From Moritella sp. JT01 (lineage in GTDB: Bacteria; Pseudomonadota; Gammaproteobacteria; Enterobacterales; Moritellaceae), in NCBI RefSeq assembly GCF_001574435.1, contig NZ_LOCN01000011.1:124001-188000 (forward strand): a stretch of DNA of 64,000 nt. Direction: 5' to 3'. Made by a program: the position numbers and the translations under genes. This document shows, one piece after another, positions 9,490 through 17,795 of this stretch. The notes beneath the pieces were generated by a model. That model did no database searches. It was not told where the DNA came from and was given only the letters and a program-made list of their open reading frames with translations. Each line of letters begins with the position of its first letter. Position 1 is the stretch's first letter.

Positions 9490-9540
9490 AAAAAAAATGC
9501 AGTACTGAATGATGTCCGTCGACAAATTCAAGTACTGCAT
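9490..9540 (-). terminator. Terminator between dolP and sspB
   Basis: Inverted repeat ATGCAGTACT (9497-9506) and AGTACTGCAT (9531-9540), extendable with a one-base bulge. On the minus strand it is followed by a run of seven T, so it terminates sspA-sspB. It may also serve dolP on the plus strand. Confidence 0.75.
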
Positions 9541-9563
9541 CGATTCGTTAATTAAGTGTTATG

Positions 9564-10055
9564 TTACTTAATGACCCGCAAAGAGGGTCTACCTTTAGCA
9601 GGTTTTGGACGCTCAGGTGTTTCGCTCTCATCATCAGAGCTAACAGCAGGCGCACTCACTAGAGCCGGCGCACTTCTCTCTTCACTTGGCTCAACAGCCG
9701 CGTCAGCGCTCTCTTGCTCTGCTTGATCGATATATGCCTGTTCCGGTTCAAACATACTACCTGCGCCATTCTCACGCGCGTAGATAGCTGTAATAGCCGA
9801 AATCGGTACATAAACATCAAATGGCACACCACCGAAACGAGCATTAAAGCTCAGCGCGGTGTTGTTCAGCTCAAAAGCTACAACAGCTGTTGGGGCAATA
9901 TTCAACACAATTTGGCCATCTTGAACAAACTGCTGCGGTACATAAACACCAGCAATATGTGCATCAACAACAATATGTGGTGTTAAGTCATTATCAAGTA
10001 ACCACTCATAGTGGCTACGTAATAAATAGGGACGAATTGGGGTCATTTTATCCAT
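9564..10055 (-). CDS. sspB: ClpXP protease specificity-enhancing factor SspB
   Basis: Adaptor that delivers ssrA-tagged and other substrates to ClpXP. The N-terminal substrate-binding domain (about 1-110; MTPIRPYLLRSHYEWLLDN, FNARFGGVPFDVYVP) is followed by a flexible acidic and proline-rich linker. The last residues GRPSLRVIK match the ClpX-docking XB tail of E. coli SspB. The 163 residues agree with the family. It lies 3 bases after sspA, as in most gammaproteobacteria. Confidence 0.97.
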   Translation of the reverse strand: MDKMTPIRPYLLRSHYEWLLDNDLTPHIVVDAHIAGVYVPQQFVQDGQIVLNIAPTAVVAFELNNTALSFNARFGGVPFDVYVPISAITAIYARENGAGSMFEPEQAYIDQAEQESADAAVEPSEERSAPALVSAPAVSSDDESETPERPKPAKGRPSLRVIK

Positions 10056-10058
10056 AAC

Positions 10059-10694
10059 TTACATTAACATTCTCATTTCACGTTCTTGTTCAGTTAAAGA
10101 TGCTTGGAATGATTCACGATCAAATACACGAAGCATATAGTTCTTTAACTCACTTGCAGCTTGACCTGGAAGATCAATACCGAGTTCAGGTAAACGCCAT
10201 AATAACGGAGCCATATAGCAATCAACTAAGCTGAACTCTTCACTCATGAAATATGGGTATTCAGCAAAAATTGGGCTGATACTCATTAATGCTTCTTGTA
10301 GTTGCTTGCGCGCTACAGCAGCTTCTTCAACAGAGCCTTTCATGATCTTCGTCACTAATGAATACCAATCGTTCTCGATACGGTGCATCATTAAACGACT
10401 GCTACCACGAGACACAGGATAAACCGGCATCAAAGGTGGATGCGGAAAACGCTCATCCAGATATTCCATGATGATACGTGAGTTATATAATGTCAGTTCA
10501 CGGTCGATTAATGTTGGTACTGTCTGATATGGATTCAAATCAATTAGATCTTCAGGTAGGTTATTACGATCAACCTGATGAATATCAACACTTACGCCTT
10601 TTTCAGCTAAGACGATTCGGACTTGATGACTATATAGATCAGTCGGCTCCGAATATAACACCATAACTGAACGTTTATTAGCAGCTAATGCCAT
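10059..10694 (-). CDS. sspA: Stringent starvation protein A (SspA)
   Basis: GST-fold protein that binds RNA polymerase and modulates stationary-phase and stress transcription. I start it at the ATG at 10694 (MALAANKRSVM), preceded by a strong GGAGGT. A longer frame from 10775 would add 27 residues with no counterpart in E. coli. The 211 residues contain the thioredoxin-like N-domain with PTDLYSHQVRIVLAEKGV, LIDLNPYQTVPTLIDRELTLY, and the all-helical C-domain. The motif PHPPLMPVYPVSRG, which surrounds the surface pocket needed for transcription activation, is intact. Confidence 0.97.
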   Translation of the reverse strand: MALAANKRSVMVLYSEPTDLYSHQVRIVLAEKGVSVDIHQVDRNNLPEDLIDLNPYQTVPTLIDRELTLYNSRIIMEYLDERFPHPPLMPVYPVSRGSSRLMMHRIENDWYSLVTKIMKGSVEEAAVARKQLQEALMSISPIFAEYPYFMSEEFSLVDCYMAPLLWRLPELGIDLPGQAASELKNYMLRVFDRESFQASLTEQEREMRMLM

Positions 10695-10722
10695 GCCACC
10701 TCCAATAAATTGTAAACACAAA

Positions 10723-10752
10723 CGCCAATGATAGCCTAAACTAGCATTGGCG
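10723..10752 (-). terminator. Weak hairpin between petC and sspA
   Basis: Eight-base inverted repeat CGCCAATG/CATTGGCG with a 14-base loop. On the minus strand it is followed by TTTGTGTTTAC. It lies 55 bases past the petC stop and just before the sspA start. It may be a leaky terminator for the pet operon. Confidence 0.4.
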
Positions 10753-10806
10753 GTACGTAATTCTTTTACCAGCAACTTTACAAGTAATGCGGCAACATAT
10801 CAGTGA

Positions 10807-11607
10807 TTAGTGGATATCACGCCAGTATTCGCGGTTCAGGAACCAAGTAAATACAAGTAGAATAAGTAAGAATCCAATAACCCAGAAGCCCATTTCTTGA
10901 CGTTCAAGCTGATTAGGCTCTGCCGAGTAAACTAAGAAGTTTACCAAATCTAACATTGCTTCATCAAACTCTTCTGCTGATAACTCACCGTTTCCATCGG
11001 GACTTAGGTAGCTAGTCAGAATTTCACCTGTTGCAACACCATTAGCGTCAACAACTGCGGTTTCTTTAACAATTCTAGCACCTTCCGGCAGATCTAGCTC
11101 TTCTTCGTTATGTTTTATTTCTAAAAGACGCGCTGTACCTTGCAGTTCTTCAAGTACATGCGGCATACCCACGCTTGGGAATACCACATTATTCACACCA
11201 AATGGGCGTGTTTCGTCAATATAGAAAGAACGCAAATAAGTATAAACCCAATCTGCACCACGTAAACGCGCTTCAAGTGTTAGGTCTGGTGGTGTAGCAC
11301 CAAACCATTTAGCACCACTTTCAGCAGGCATTGCGGTTTTCATTAATGAGCCAACTTTCACCCCGGTAAATACCAGGTTTTCAGACATGATTTCACGATC
11401 GATACCCAGATCATCAGCAACACGTGAATAACGTTGATATTGCGTAGAGTGACAAGTAGAGCAATAATTCATGAAGATTTTAGCACCATTTTGCAGTGAT
11501 GCTTTGTCTCTTAAATCATAATTGGCTTCATCTAAATGCGCAGCATTACCAGATGCAAATGCAGCCATAGGCAATAGGGTAAGTAACGCGATAAATAATT
11601 TTTTCAT
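10807..11607 (-). CDS. petC: Cytochrome c1 of the bc1 complex
   Basis: Haem-c subunit of ubiquinol-cytochrome c reductase, carrying electrons from the Rieske protein to soluble cytochrome c on the periplasmic side. A Sec signal peptide (about 1-19, ending AFASG) is followed by the haem-binding C49-S-T-C52-H53. A C-terminal membrane anchor (about 240-258, rich in Leu, Ile and Val) ends in NREYWRDIH. The 266 residues fit the proteobacterial family. The start overlaps the petB stop as TAATG. It is the last gene of petABC. Confidence 0.96.
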   Translation of the reverse strand: MKKLFIALLTLLPMAAFASGNAAHLDEANYDLRDKASLQNGAKIFMNYCSTCHSTQYQRYSRVADDLGIDREIMSENLVFTGVKVGSLMKTAMPAESGAKWFGATPPDLTLEARLRGADWVYTYLRSFYIDETRPFGVNNVVFPSVGMPHVLEELQGTARLLEIKHNEEELDLPEGARIVKETAVVDANGVATGEILTSYLSPDGNGELSAEEFDEAMLDLVNFLVYSAEPNQLERQEMGFWVIGFLLILLVFTWFLNREYWRDIH

Positions 11608-12821
11608 TACATTGTCACCCTTTTTGGTAATGGTTTAGTGGTTTCATTCTTACTGTAGAACCACAGCAGTGCGAAATAACCAAAGTAACCTAGTGTGGTA
11701 ATTTGCGACAATAATGTACGGCCAGGTGTTGGTGCTAATGTTCCTAATACACCCAGAATAATGAAACAAATAACAAACTGAGATAAATTAAGTTTATGCC
11801 AAACACTACGGTAACGGATTGATTTCACTTTCCCGCGATCAATCCAAGGCACTAAGAATAGCATCACAATAGAAAGGCCCATCATGATCACACCACCAAG
11901 TTTGTCCGGAACCGCACGTAAAATGGCGTAAAACGGAGTGAAGTACCACACTGGCGCAATATGATCAGGTGTTTTCAATGGGTTTGCCGCTTCAAAGTTT
12001 GGCGCTTCTAAGAAGTAACCACCACCTTCAGGCATAAAGAAGATCACAATACTACATAAGATAAGCATCACGACTACCGCAACAGCATCGTGCACTGAGT
12101 AGTAAGGATGGAATGGAATAGCATCTTTCGGCCAACCATTTTCATCTTTGTTTTCTTTGATTTCAATACCGTCTGGGTTATTAGAACCAACGTGATGCAG
12201 TGCAACGATGTGTAAGAACACCAGTACCACAAGTACTAATGGCACAGCAATAACGTGTAGCGCAAAGAAGCGGTTTAGTGTCGCACCCGAGATAACATAA
12301 TCACCACGGATCCAAAGTGTTAAATCATCACCAATTACTGGAATTGCACCAAATAAAGAGATAATAACCTGTGCACCCCAGAATGACATTTGACCCCATG
12401 GTAGTAGATAACCCATGAAAGCTTCAGCCATCAGTGCTAAGAAGATTAAGCAACCAAAGACCCACAATAATTCACGTGGTTTTTGGTATGAACCGTACAT
12501 CAAACCACGGAACATGTGCAGATACACAACCACAAAGAATGCTGAAGCACCCGTCGAATGCATATAACGTAACAACCAGCCAAATTCAACATCACGCATG
12601 ATGTATTCAATTGAAGCAAAAGCACCGTCACCAGATGGGTTATAATTCATCGTTAACCAGATACCCGTTAGGATCTGATTAACAAACACAACCGTAGCTA
12701 AAATGCCAAAGTAATACCAGAAGTTAAAGTTTTTCGGCGCTGGATATTGACCAGCGTGTTTATTCCACGTATCCGTCATTGGGATACGTTCATCAATCCA
12801 ATTGACTAATTTACCAAGCAT
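11607..12821 (-). CDS. petB: Cytochrome b of the bc1 complex
   Basis: Eight-helix membrane subunit that holds the two b haems and the quinol-oxidising and quinone-reducing sites. Expected haem-ligand histidines are seen in the RYMHSTGASAFF...YLHMFRG and FFALHVIAVP...HIVALHHVG segments. The Qo loop reads PVWY in place of the common PEWY, a variant I recall from other proteobacteria. The 404 residues are a full-length cytochrome b as found in bacteria (b6 plus subunit IV fused). TAATG overlaps are present at both ends, so the three pet genes are probably translationally coupled. Confidence 0.97.
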   Translation of the reverse strand: MLGKLVNWIDERIPMTDTWNKHAGQYPAPKNFNFWYYFGILATVVFVNQILTGIWLTMNYNPSGDGAFASIEYIMRDVEFGWLLRYMHSTGASAFFVVVYLHMFRGLMYGSYQKPRELLWVFGCLIFLALMAEAFMGYLLPWGQMSFWGAQVIISLFGAIPVIGDDLTLWIRGDYVISGATLNRFFALHVIAVPLVLVVLVFLHIVALHHVGSNNPDGIEIKENKDENGWPKDAIPFHPYYSVHDAVAVVVMLILCSIVIFFMPEGGGYFLEAPNFEAANPLKTPDHIAPVWYFTPFYAILRAVPDKLGGVIMMGLSIVMLFLVPWIDRGKVKSIRYRSVWHKLNLSQFVICFIILGVLGTLAPTPGRTLLSQITTLGYFGYFALLWFYSKNETTKPLPKRVTM

Positions 12822-13411
12822 TAGGTAGCTCCCTTATCTACACCGATTAGAATCGTCGTTTTATCAATATAATAATGCGGTGGTATGACTAGATTCAACG
12901 GTGCAGGTACGCCTTGGAATACACGACCAGCCATATCAAATTTAGAACCATGACATGGACAGAAGAAACCAGAAGAAACACCTTCGACTTGTTCGCCAAA
13001 GCTATCCGGCAGATAAGTTGGAGAGCACCCTAAGTGGGTACAAATACCAACGGCTACAAATAAGTCTGATTTAATCGAGCGATATTTGTTTTGTGCGTAA
13101 TTTGGTTGTTGTTCTTGTTCTGATGCCGGATCGCGTAACGAACCATCATGCTGTTCAAGTTCGTTTAACACGCTTTCTGTACGAGATACAATCCATACAG
13201 GTTTGCCTCGCCATTCAACGCGAATTAACTGGCCAGGTTCAATTTTACTAATATCAACTTCAACCGGAGCGCCAGCTGCTTTAGCTTTAGCACTCGGATT
13301 CCAAGATTTGATAAAAGGTACGGCTGCGCCGACAGCTCCAACACCACCTACTACACATGTAGCAGCGGTCAAAAAGCGACGACGACCAGAATCAACAGGC
13401 GCATTGCTCAT
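12821..13411 (-). CDS. petA: Rieske iron-sulfur subunit of the bc1 complex
   Basis: Periplasmic [2Fe-2S] protein that takes the first electron from ubiquinol. The N-terminus has a twin-arginine motif (RRRFLTAA, residues 10-17) leading into a membrane anchor. The cluster ligands are C124-T-H126 with C129 and C151-P-C153-H154, in the usual CTHLGC and CPCHGS boxes. The 196 residues match the family. It is the first gene of the operon, with a predicted promoter about 40-70 bases upstream. Confidence 0.97.
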   Translation of the reverse strand: MSNAPVDSGRRRFLTAATCVVGGVGAVGAAVPFIKSWNPSAKAKAAGAPVEVDISKIEPGQLIRVEWRGKPVWIVSRTESVLNELEQHDGSLRDPASEQEQQPNYAQNKYRSIKSDLFVAVGICTHLGCSPTYLPDSFGEQVEGVSSGFFCPCHGSKFDMAGRVFQGVPAPLNLVIPPHYYIDKTTILIGVDKGAT

Positions 13412-13449
13412 CCAATTATTCTCCCATTCGGACTCAGCGCAAATTATTG

Positions 13450-13478
13450 TTATTATCTTGCAGTGAATACCATTTCAA
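13450..13478 (-). promoter_or_regulatory. Predicted sigma-70 promoter for petABC
   Basis: On the minus strand TTGAAA (13473-13478) and TAATAA (13450-13455) are separated by 17 bases, 39 bases upstream of the petA ATG. Confidence 0.5.
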
Positions 13479-13730
13479 AAAAGATAACTTTTTATTAGCT
13501 AAAAAAGTTACATAAATGCCGTTGAATTTTAATTAATTGGTTACATTTTTACAAGGACAATGAGACATTAATCATGGATTTTCAGTGATTAAGTCAATAT
13601 CTGTCGCTTATGACCCAGTAAACAGACCAAGTCGCTCTGTTTCTGTGTTAAGTACAGTCACGCAAGTCAGAAACAGTATTATATTTAACAAAGATGCAAC
13701 CTAGTTAAATAAAAAAAGACAAAAAAAAGA
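13479..13730. other. Intergenic stretch between petA and the rpsI terminator
   Basis: Part of the 381-base gap 13412-13792. It is AT-rich and has no convincing reading frame. Apart from the petA promoter and the rpsI terminator at its ends I see no clear feature. Low-grade repeats of GTTTCTG-like sequence around 13640-13680 are too short to call. Confidence 0.5.
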
Positions 13731-13760
13731 CAAAAAAAAGCCTGGCATATGCCAGGCTTT
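13731..13760 (-). terminator. Terminator of rplM-rpsI
   Basis: Self-complementary stem spanning 13737-13760 around CCTGGCATATGCCAGG. On the minus strand it is followed by several long T runs. It lies 33 bases past the rpsI stop. Confidence 0.85.
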
Positions 13761-13792
13761 CGTCGCAATAAAGCGAACCACCAAAAAACGGA

Positions 13793-14185
13793 TTAACGTT
13801 TTGAGAACTGTGGACGTTTACGTGCTTTTCTAAGACCAACTTTCTTACGTTCAACTTGACGAGCATCACGAGTAACAAAACCAGCTGCACGTAGAGCAGG
13901 ACGAAGAGTTTCGTCATATTCCATAAGTGCGCGAGTGATACCGTGACGGATTGCGCCAGCTTGACCAGTAGTACCACCACCAGAAACAGTGATGTTTAGG
14001 TCGAATTTGTCTTGTAGTTCAACTAATTCTAGTGCTTGACGAACAACCATACGAGCTGTTTCACGACCAAAATAAACTTCTAAAGAACGTTTATTGATAG
14101 TTAGTTGACCAGTACCAGCTTTCATGAATACACGAGCTGTTGAACTTTTACGACGACCAGTGCCGTAGTATTGATTTTCTGCCAT
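13793..14185 (-). CDS. rpsI: 30S ribosomal protein S9 (uS9)
   Basis: Small-subunit protein whose C-terminal tail reaches the P-site tRNA. The 130 residues equal E. coli S9. [10 protein letters not shown] at the start, [15 protein letters not shown] in the middle and the basic tail ending RPQFSKR are all conserved. It follows rplM by 18 bases, the near-universal pairing. Confidence 0.99.
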   Translation of the reverse strand: MAENQYYGTGRRKSSTARVFMKAGTGQLTINKRSLEVYFGRETARMVVRQALELVELQDKFDLNITVSGGGTTGQAGAIRHGITRALMEYDETLRPALRAAGFVTRDARQVERKKVGLRKARKRPQFSKR

Positions 14186-14203
14186 TTGCTTAAATTCCGT
14201 AAA

Positions 14204-14632
14204 TTAGATGTCTAGAACTTGTGGTTGTTGAGCAGCATGATTGTGCTCAGGACCTGCGTATACTTTCATCTTACGGAACATTGCACGGCCTAGAGGACCT
14301 TTTGGCAACATACCTTTAACCGCAGACTGGATAACGCGCTCTGGAGCTTTTTCAATAAGCTTTTCAAAGCTAATTGATTTTATGCCGCCAATGTAACCTG
14401 TGTGCGAGTAGTAAATTTTACCTTTCGCTTTGTTACCAGTTACAACGATTTTTTCACAGTTTACAACGATGATGTAATCGCCAGTATCAGCATGAGGAGT
14501 GTACTCAGGCTTGTGCTTACCACGTAAGCGAGTAGCGATTTCAGTCGCAAGACGGCCTAAAGTTTTACCTTCAGCGTCAACAACGAACCATTCACGTTTG
14601 ATCGTGCTTGGTGTAGCAACAAAAGTTTTCAT
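14204..14632 (-). CDS. rplM: 50S ribosomal protein L13 (uL13)
   Basis: Early-assembling large-subunit protein. The 142 residues equal the E. coli length, with [16 protein letters not shown] near the N-terminus, [11 protein letters not shown] and MLPKGPLGR. In E. coli L13 represses its own operon through the mRNA leader. Here a predicted promoter leaves a leader of about 140 bases ahead of the ATG, consistent with such control. Confidence 0.99.
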   Translation of the reverse strand: MKTFVATPSTIKREWFVVDAEGKTLGRLATEIATRLRGKHKPEYTPHADTGDYIIVVNCEKIVVTGNKAKGKIYYSHTGYIGGIKSISFEKLIEKAPERVIQSAVKGMLPKGPLGRAMFRKMKVYAGPEHNHAAQQPQVLDI

Positions 14633-14779
14633 TTTATATTGAACCCAATAAAATTTGTTTAAACTATCACATACAGTTATCTATACGTGAACTATATACC
14701 TTGCTCATCCCTTCGAATAAGTACATGGCGTCATTAGGACAAGGAACCACCACAGCACCTTGTTCGTGGGCAGCGCGTA

Positions 14780-14808
14780 TTATAAAGAGAAATGAGCGAA
14801 ATTTCACC
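14780..14808 (-). promoter_or_regulatory. Predicted promoter of rplM-rpsI with a long leader
   Basis: On the minus strand a perfect TATAAT (14780-14785) lies 17 bases after GTGAAA (14803-14808). Transcription would start near 14773, leaving about 140 untranslated bases. Within that leader ACAAGG and CCTTGT, 13 bases apart, can form a short hairpin. Confidence 0.6.
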
Positions 14809-14880
14809 TATATTTTTAAAAAAATAGGATTAATCTCAAAAAACATCAGAATAAGACCAAGAAAATGACTGAAATTAAGA

Positions 14881-15813
14881 TTATTTCCGCAATTTAACTT
14901 GATGCACTTGATGATTTAGGCCTTTAGTTAGAATGAGGTTAGCACGTTCTCGCGTTGGTAAGATATTTTCTACTAAGTTTTTACCATTAATTGTACGCCA
15001 AATGTTCAATGCCACATCTTTTGCTTCATCCTCACCCAGTTTGGCGTAATGATGGAAATATGAACTTGAATCGGTAAAAGCACTTTCTCGTAGTTGCAAA
15101 AAACGTTGCACATACCAGTTCTCGAGGTTTTCAGTGTCAGCATCCACATAAATAGAAAAATCGACAAAATCAGAAACAAATACCCGATGCGGATCATTGG
15201 GGTATTCTAATCCCGATTGTAAGACATTTAAGCCTTCAAGAATAACGATATCAGGTTGTTCAACGACCATTTCTTGGTCTGTTTCGATATCATAAGAAAA
15301 ATGTGAATAAACGGGCGCCGTGACACGATCATGACCCGACTTAATATCAGCTACAAATTTCACTAAGGTATTAATGTCATAACTTTCAGGAAAGCCTTTA
15401 CGCTTCATCAAACCATGCTCTTTTAAATACGCATTTGGATAAAGAAAGCCATCAGTGGTGATTAACGCAACCTTCGGATGTTCGCTCCAGCATTGTAATA
15501 ATGCTTGCAAGATCCTGGCGGTGGTACTTTTACCGACAGCAACACTGCCCGCGAGGCTAATAATGTAAGGTACTTTAGCCACTTTACGGCCCAAGAATTG
15601 ATCGCGAACAAGACGGCGTTGAATTCGATTCGTGACATATAAGTTAAGCAAACGTGACAACGGCAGGTAAATATCACACACTTCTTCAATAGAAACACGT
15701 TCATTAATACCTTGTAACTGTTTTAACTCTAGGGCTGATAAGGTCAAAGGTACTGACTCTCTCAGTTCAGCCCAATATTCCCTGTCAAACACTTGATATG
15801 GTGAGTAATTCAT
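14881..15813 (-). CDS. coaA: Pantothenate kinase, type I (CoaA)
   Basis: Cytoplasmic kinase that phosphorylates pantothenate, the first and regulated step of coenzyme A synthesis. The P-loop GSVAVGKST is at residues 89-97, followed by TTDGFLYPN and the family motif RKGFPESYD. The 310 residues are close to E. coli CoaA (316). It is transcribed alone between rplM and zapE. About 250 bases upstream separate it from the zapE stop and hold no convincing gene. Confidence 0.97.
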   Translation of the reverse strand: MNYSPYQVFDREYWAELRESVPLTLSALELKQLQGINERVSIEEVCDIYLPLSRLLNLYVTNRIQRRLVRDQFLGRKVAKVPYIISLAGSVAVGKSTTARILQALLQCWSEHPKVALITTDGFLYPNAYLKEHGLMKRKGFPESYDINTLVKFVADIKSGHDRVTAPVYSHFSYDIETDQEMVVEQPDIVILEGLNVLQSGLEYPNDPHRVFVSDFVDFSIYVDADTENLENWYVQRFLQLRESAFTDSSSYFHHYAKLGEDEAKDVALNIWRTINGKNLVENILPTRERANLILTKGLNHQVHQVKLRK

Positions 15814-16064
15814 TAAACTAAAAACCTACTTAATGCCATAATAATCACTTACTTCATGTATCTAGAAGCAAGCCTTTGCAATGGATTTAATGACGTAATA
15901 ACACTATTAACGTCACTTTGTCAGTCCATGTCCGCCGAAACAATAGCCTATATACTCACCGTAACTCAATCAATAAATATGTTTATTACAGTATTTATTT
16001 TAATAACGCGCACAAAAACTACCTACTTAGTGCTAAAAGTAGGCGTATTTTCGTCGTTGTTAAC

Positions 16065-17177
16065 CTAAGGTAAATGTTCACGCGCCAAATATTCATGGGA
16101 TTGCATTTCTTGTAAACGTGATAAACAACGGCGAAATTCAAAATCGAGTAAACCAGTACTATACAAGGCTGACATTTCAAACTCGGCCGAAATAATTAAG
16201 GTAACGTTACGCTCATAAAACTCATCTACCATGGCAATAAAACGACGGGCAATGTCATCCCTTAATCGCCCCATTTGTTTCACATTTGCTAATAATACGG
16301 TGTGATAAATACGTGAAATTTCCATGTAATCAACCTGACTACGCGGCCCTCCACATAACTCCGAAAAATCAATCATCAACACACTATCCGCTTCCGCTAA
16401 TGTTTGTATCTGGCGGTTTTCAATTTCTATCGACTGATTATACTGACGGGGGTCACAAGATAATTGTTGAAAGTATTGGTCTAAATTTTTCTGAGCCGCA
16501 CCATCTAATGGACAATGATAAATTTCTGCTTGCTCTAAAGTACGTAACCGATAATCAACGCCACTATCCACATTAATGATGTCGCAATTTTGATTAATCA
16601 AATGAATGGCAGGTAAAAAACGCGCACGCTGCAAGCCATTACGGTAAAGCTCATCAGGAATAATATTTGATGTAGCAACCAAGATAACTTGATGAGAAAA
16701 TAACTCTTCAAATAATGTGCCTAAAATCATCGCATCAGTAATATCCGAAACAAAAAACTCATCAAAACAAATGACGCGTGTTTCGTTAGCTAACTTCTTT
16801 GCGATCACTTTCAATGGATCTTTTTGTTGCGCTAATCCTTTCAGTTCCTTATGGATTCGATGCATAAAACGATGAAAGTGAATACGGGTTTTATTCTCAA
16901 ACGGGAGACAATCGTAGAAAGTATCAACTAAATAGGTCTTACCTCTTCCTACCCCACCCCAGAAATAAATACCTTTAACTGGATTTATTAGCAACGGTGT
17001 TGGCTTTGTTGTTAACCCTTTCAACTTGGCTAAGAAACTGCGTTTTACGGGTTTGTCTGGTACAGCTAATAATTCATCAAACAGCCGTTGTAATGCTATT
17101 ACTGCATTCTCTTGTGCCGCATCAAACATAAAGTCAGGGCGCTTTAAATCAAGCTGATATTTTTCTATTGGGGTCAT
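16065..17177 (-). CDS. zapE: Cell division ATPase ZapE (AFG1-like)
   Basis: AAA-type ATPase of the AFG1/LACE1 family, which in E. coli associates with the Z-ring late in constriction and under low oxygen. The Walker A box GGVGRGKT is at residues 74-81 and the Walker B stretch VICFDEFFVSDI around 134-145, followed by the sensor segment LVATSN. The 370 residues match E. coli ZapE (375). It is divergent from zapG across about 180 bases. Confidence 0.96.
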   Translation of the reverse strand: MTPIEKYQLDLKRPDFMFDAAQENAVIALQRLFDELLAVPDKPVKRSFLAKLKGLTTKPTPLLINPVKGIYFWGGVGRGKTYLVDTFYDCLPFENKTRIHFHRFMHRIHKELKGLAQQKDPLKVIAKKLANETRVICFDEFFVSDITDAMILGTLFEELFSHQVILVATSNIIPDELYRNGLQRARFLPAIHLINQNCDIINVDSGVDYRLRTLEQAEIYHCPLDGAAQKNLDQYFQQLSCDPRQYNQSIEIENRQIQTLAEADSVLMIDFSELCGGPRSQVDYMEISRIYHTVLLANVKQMGRLRDDIARRFIAMVDEFYERNVTLIISAEFEMSALYSTGLLDFEFRRCLSRLQEMQSHEYLAREHLP

Positions 17178-17356
17178 TATAATTGCTAATCCTTTACTGT
17201 TTCTAACGCCTTACTCACCACGCATTAATAATAATCAATGCTACCATGTTGTATTCTTTTGAAATACACTATTTTAAAACTAAGGAGCTTATATTAGAGT
17301 ATCAAAATGAGTGTTCCGTATTAGTAGAATACAAATTACCATTTAACGAGGTGTAT

Positions 17357-17728
17357 ATGCCCTATCTTGAAATATTAATTAGTTTGGTTATCGGTATTAT
17401 TATCGGTTTTGCTATTGCGAAGATAACCAACACAAAAGATCAAACAGGTAAGTTTAAGGGTAAGCTACTCGCCAAAGAAGCTGAAATTGAACAATACAAA
17501 CATGATGTTAATGAACACTTCACCAGCACCGAAGCATTATTAATGAAATTGTCTGATACCTATGTAGAAATGCAACAGCATTTAGCCAGCAACGCCAAGC
17601 ATTTATTAGATAATGTTGCCGTTAAAGATATTCCTTTTCAGACCAAAGAAATCGTTGACCCTGCAGAACCAATAGAAGGGCAACCAAAAGATTATTCAAG
17701 TACGAGTTCGGGGTTACTGAACAAATAA
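17357..17728 (+). CDS. zapG: Inner-membrane protein ZapG (YhcB, DUF1043)
   Basis: Small membrane-anchored protein linked to envelope growth and division in E. coli. I chose the ATG at 17357, which has GAGG 6 bases upstream and gives 123 residues starting MPYLEILISL. An upstream ATG at 17246 would add 37 residues unlike any YhcB. Residues 4-22 form a membrane helix, 30-80 a coiled-coil-like helix, and the tail PKDYSSTSSGLL matches the conserved end of E. coli YhcB. It lies between zapE and degQ, as in E. coli. Confidence 0.92.
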   Translation: MPYLEILISLVIGIIIGFAIAKITNTKDQTGKFKGKLLAKEAEIEQYKHDVNEHFTSTEALLMKLSDTYVEMQQHLASNAKHLLDNVAVKDIPFQTKEIVDPAEPIEGQPKDYSSTSSGLLNK

Positions 17729-17730
17729 CT

Positions 17731-17758
17731 TGAACTTTTAGCTTTCAGCCACACCTAA
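17731..17758 (+). promoter_or_regulatory. Candidate sigma-E promoter for degQ-degS
   Basis: TGAACTT (17731-17737), 16 bases, then CCTAA (17754-17758) closely resembles the sigma-E pattern GGAACTT-N16-TCTAA. It is 37 bases ahead of the degQ ATG and just after zapG. Confidence 0.4.
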
Positions 17759-17795
17759 CTGTTTGTGCTTCTAATTTTTAAAGGCTTAAACTGTT

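Noticed and set aside
13705-13980. 91-codon minus-strand frame
   Set aside because: Overlaps rpsI in another frame and runs through its terminator T tracts.
15856-16068. 70-codon plus-strand frame between coaA and zapE
   Set aside because: No good ribosome-binding site, no recognisable family, and it overlaps the zapE 3' end; composition fits AT-rich intergenic DNA.
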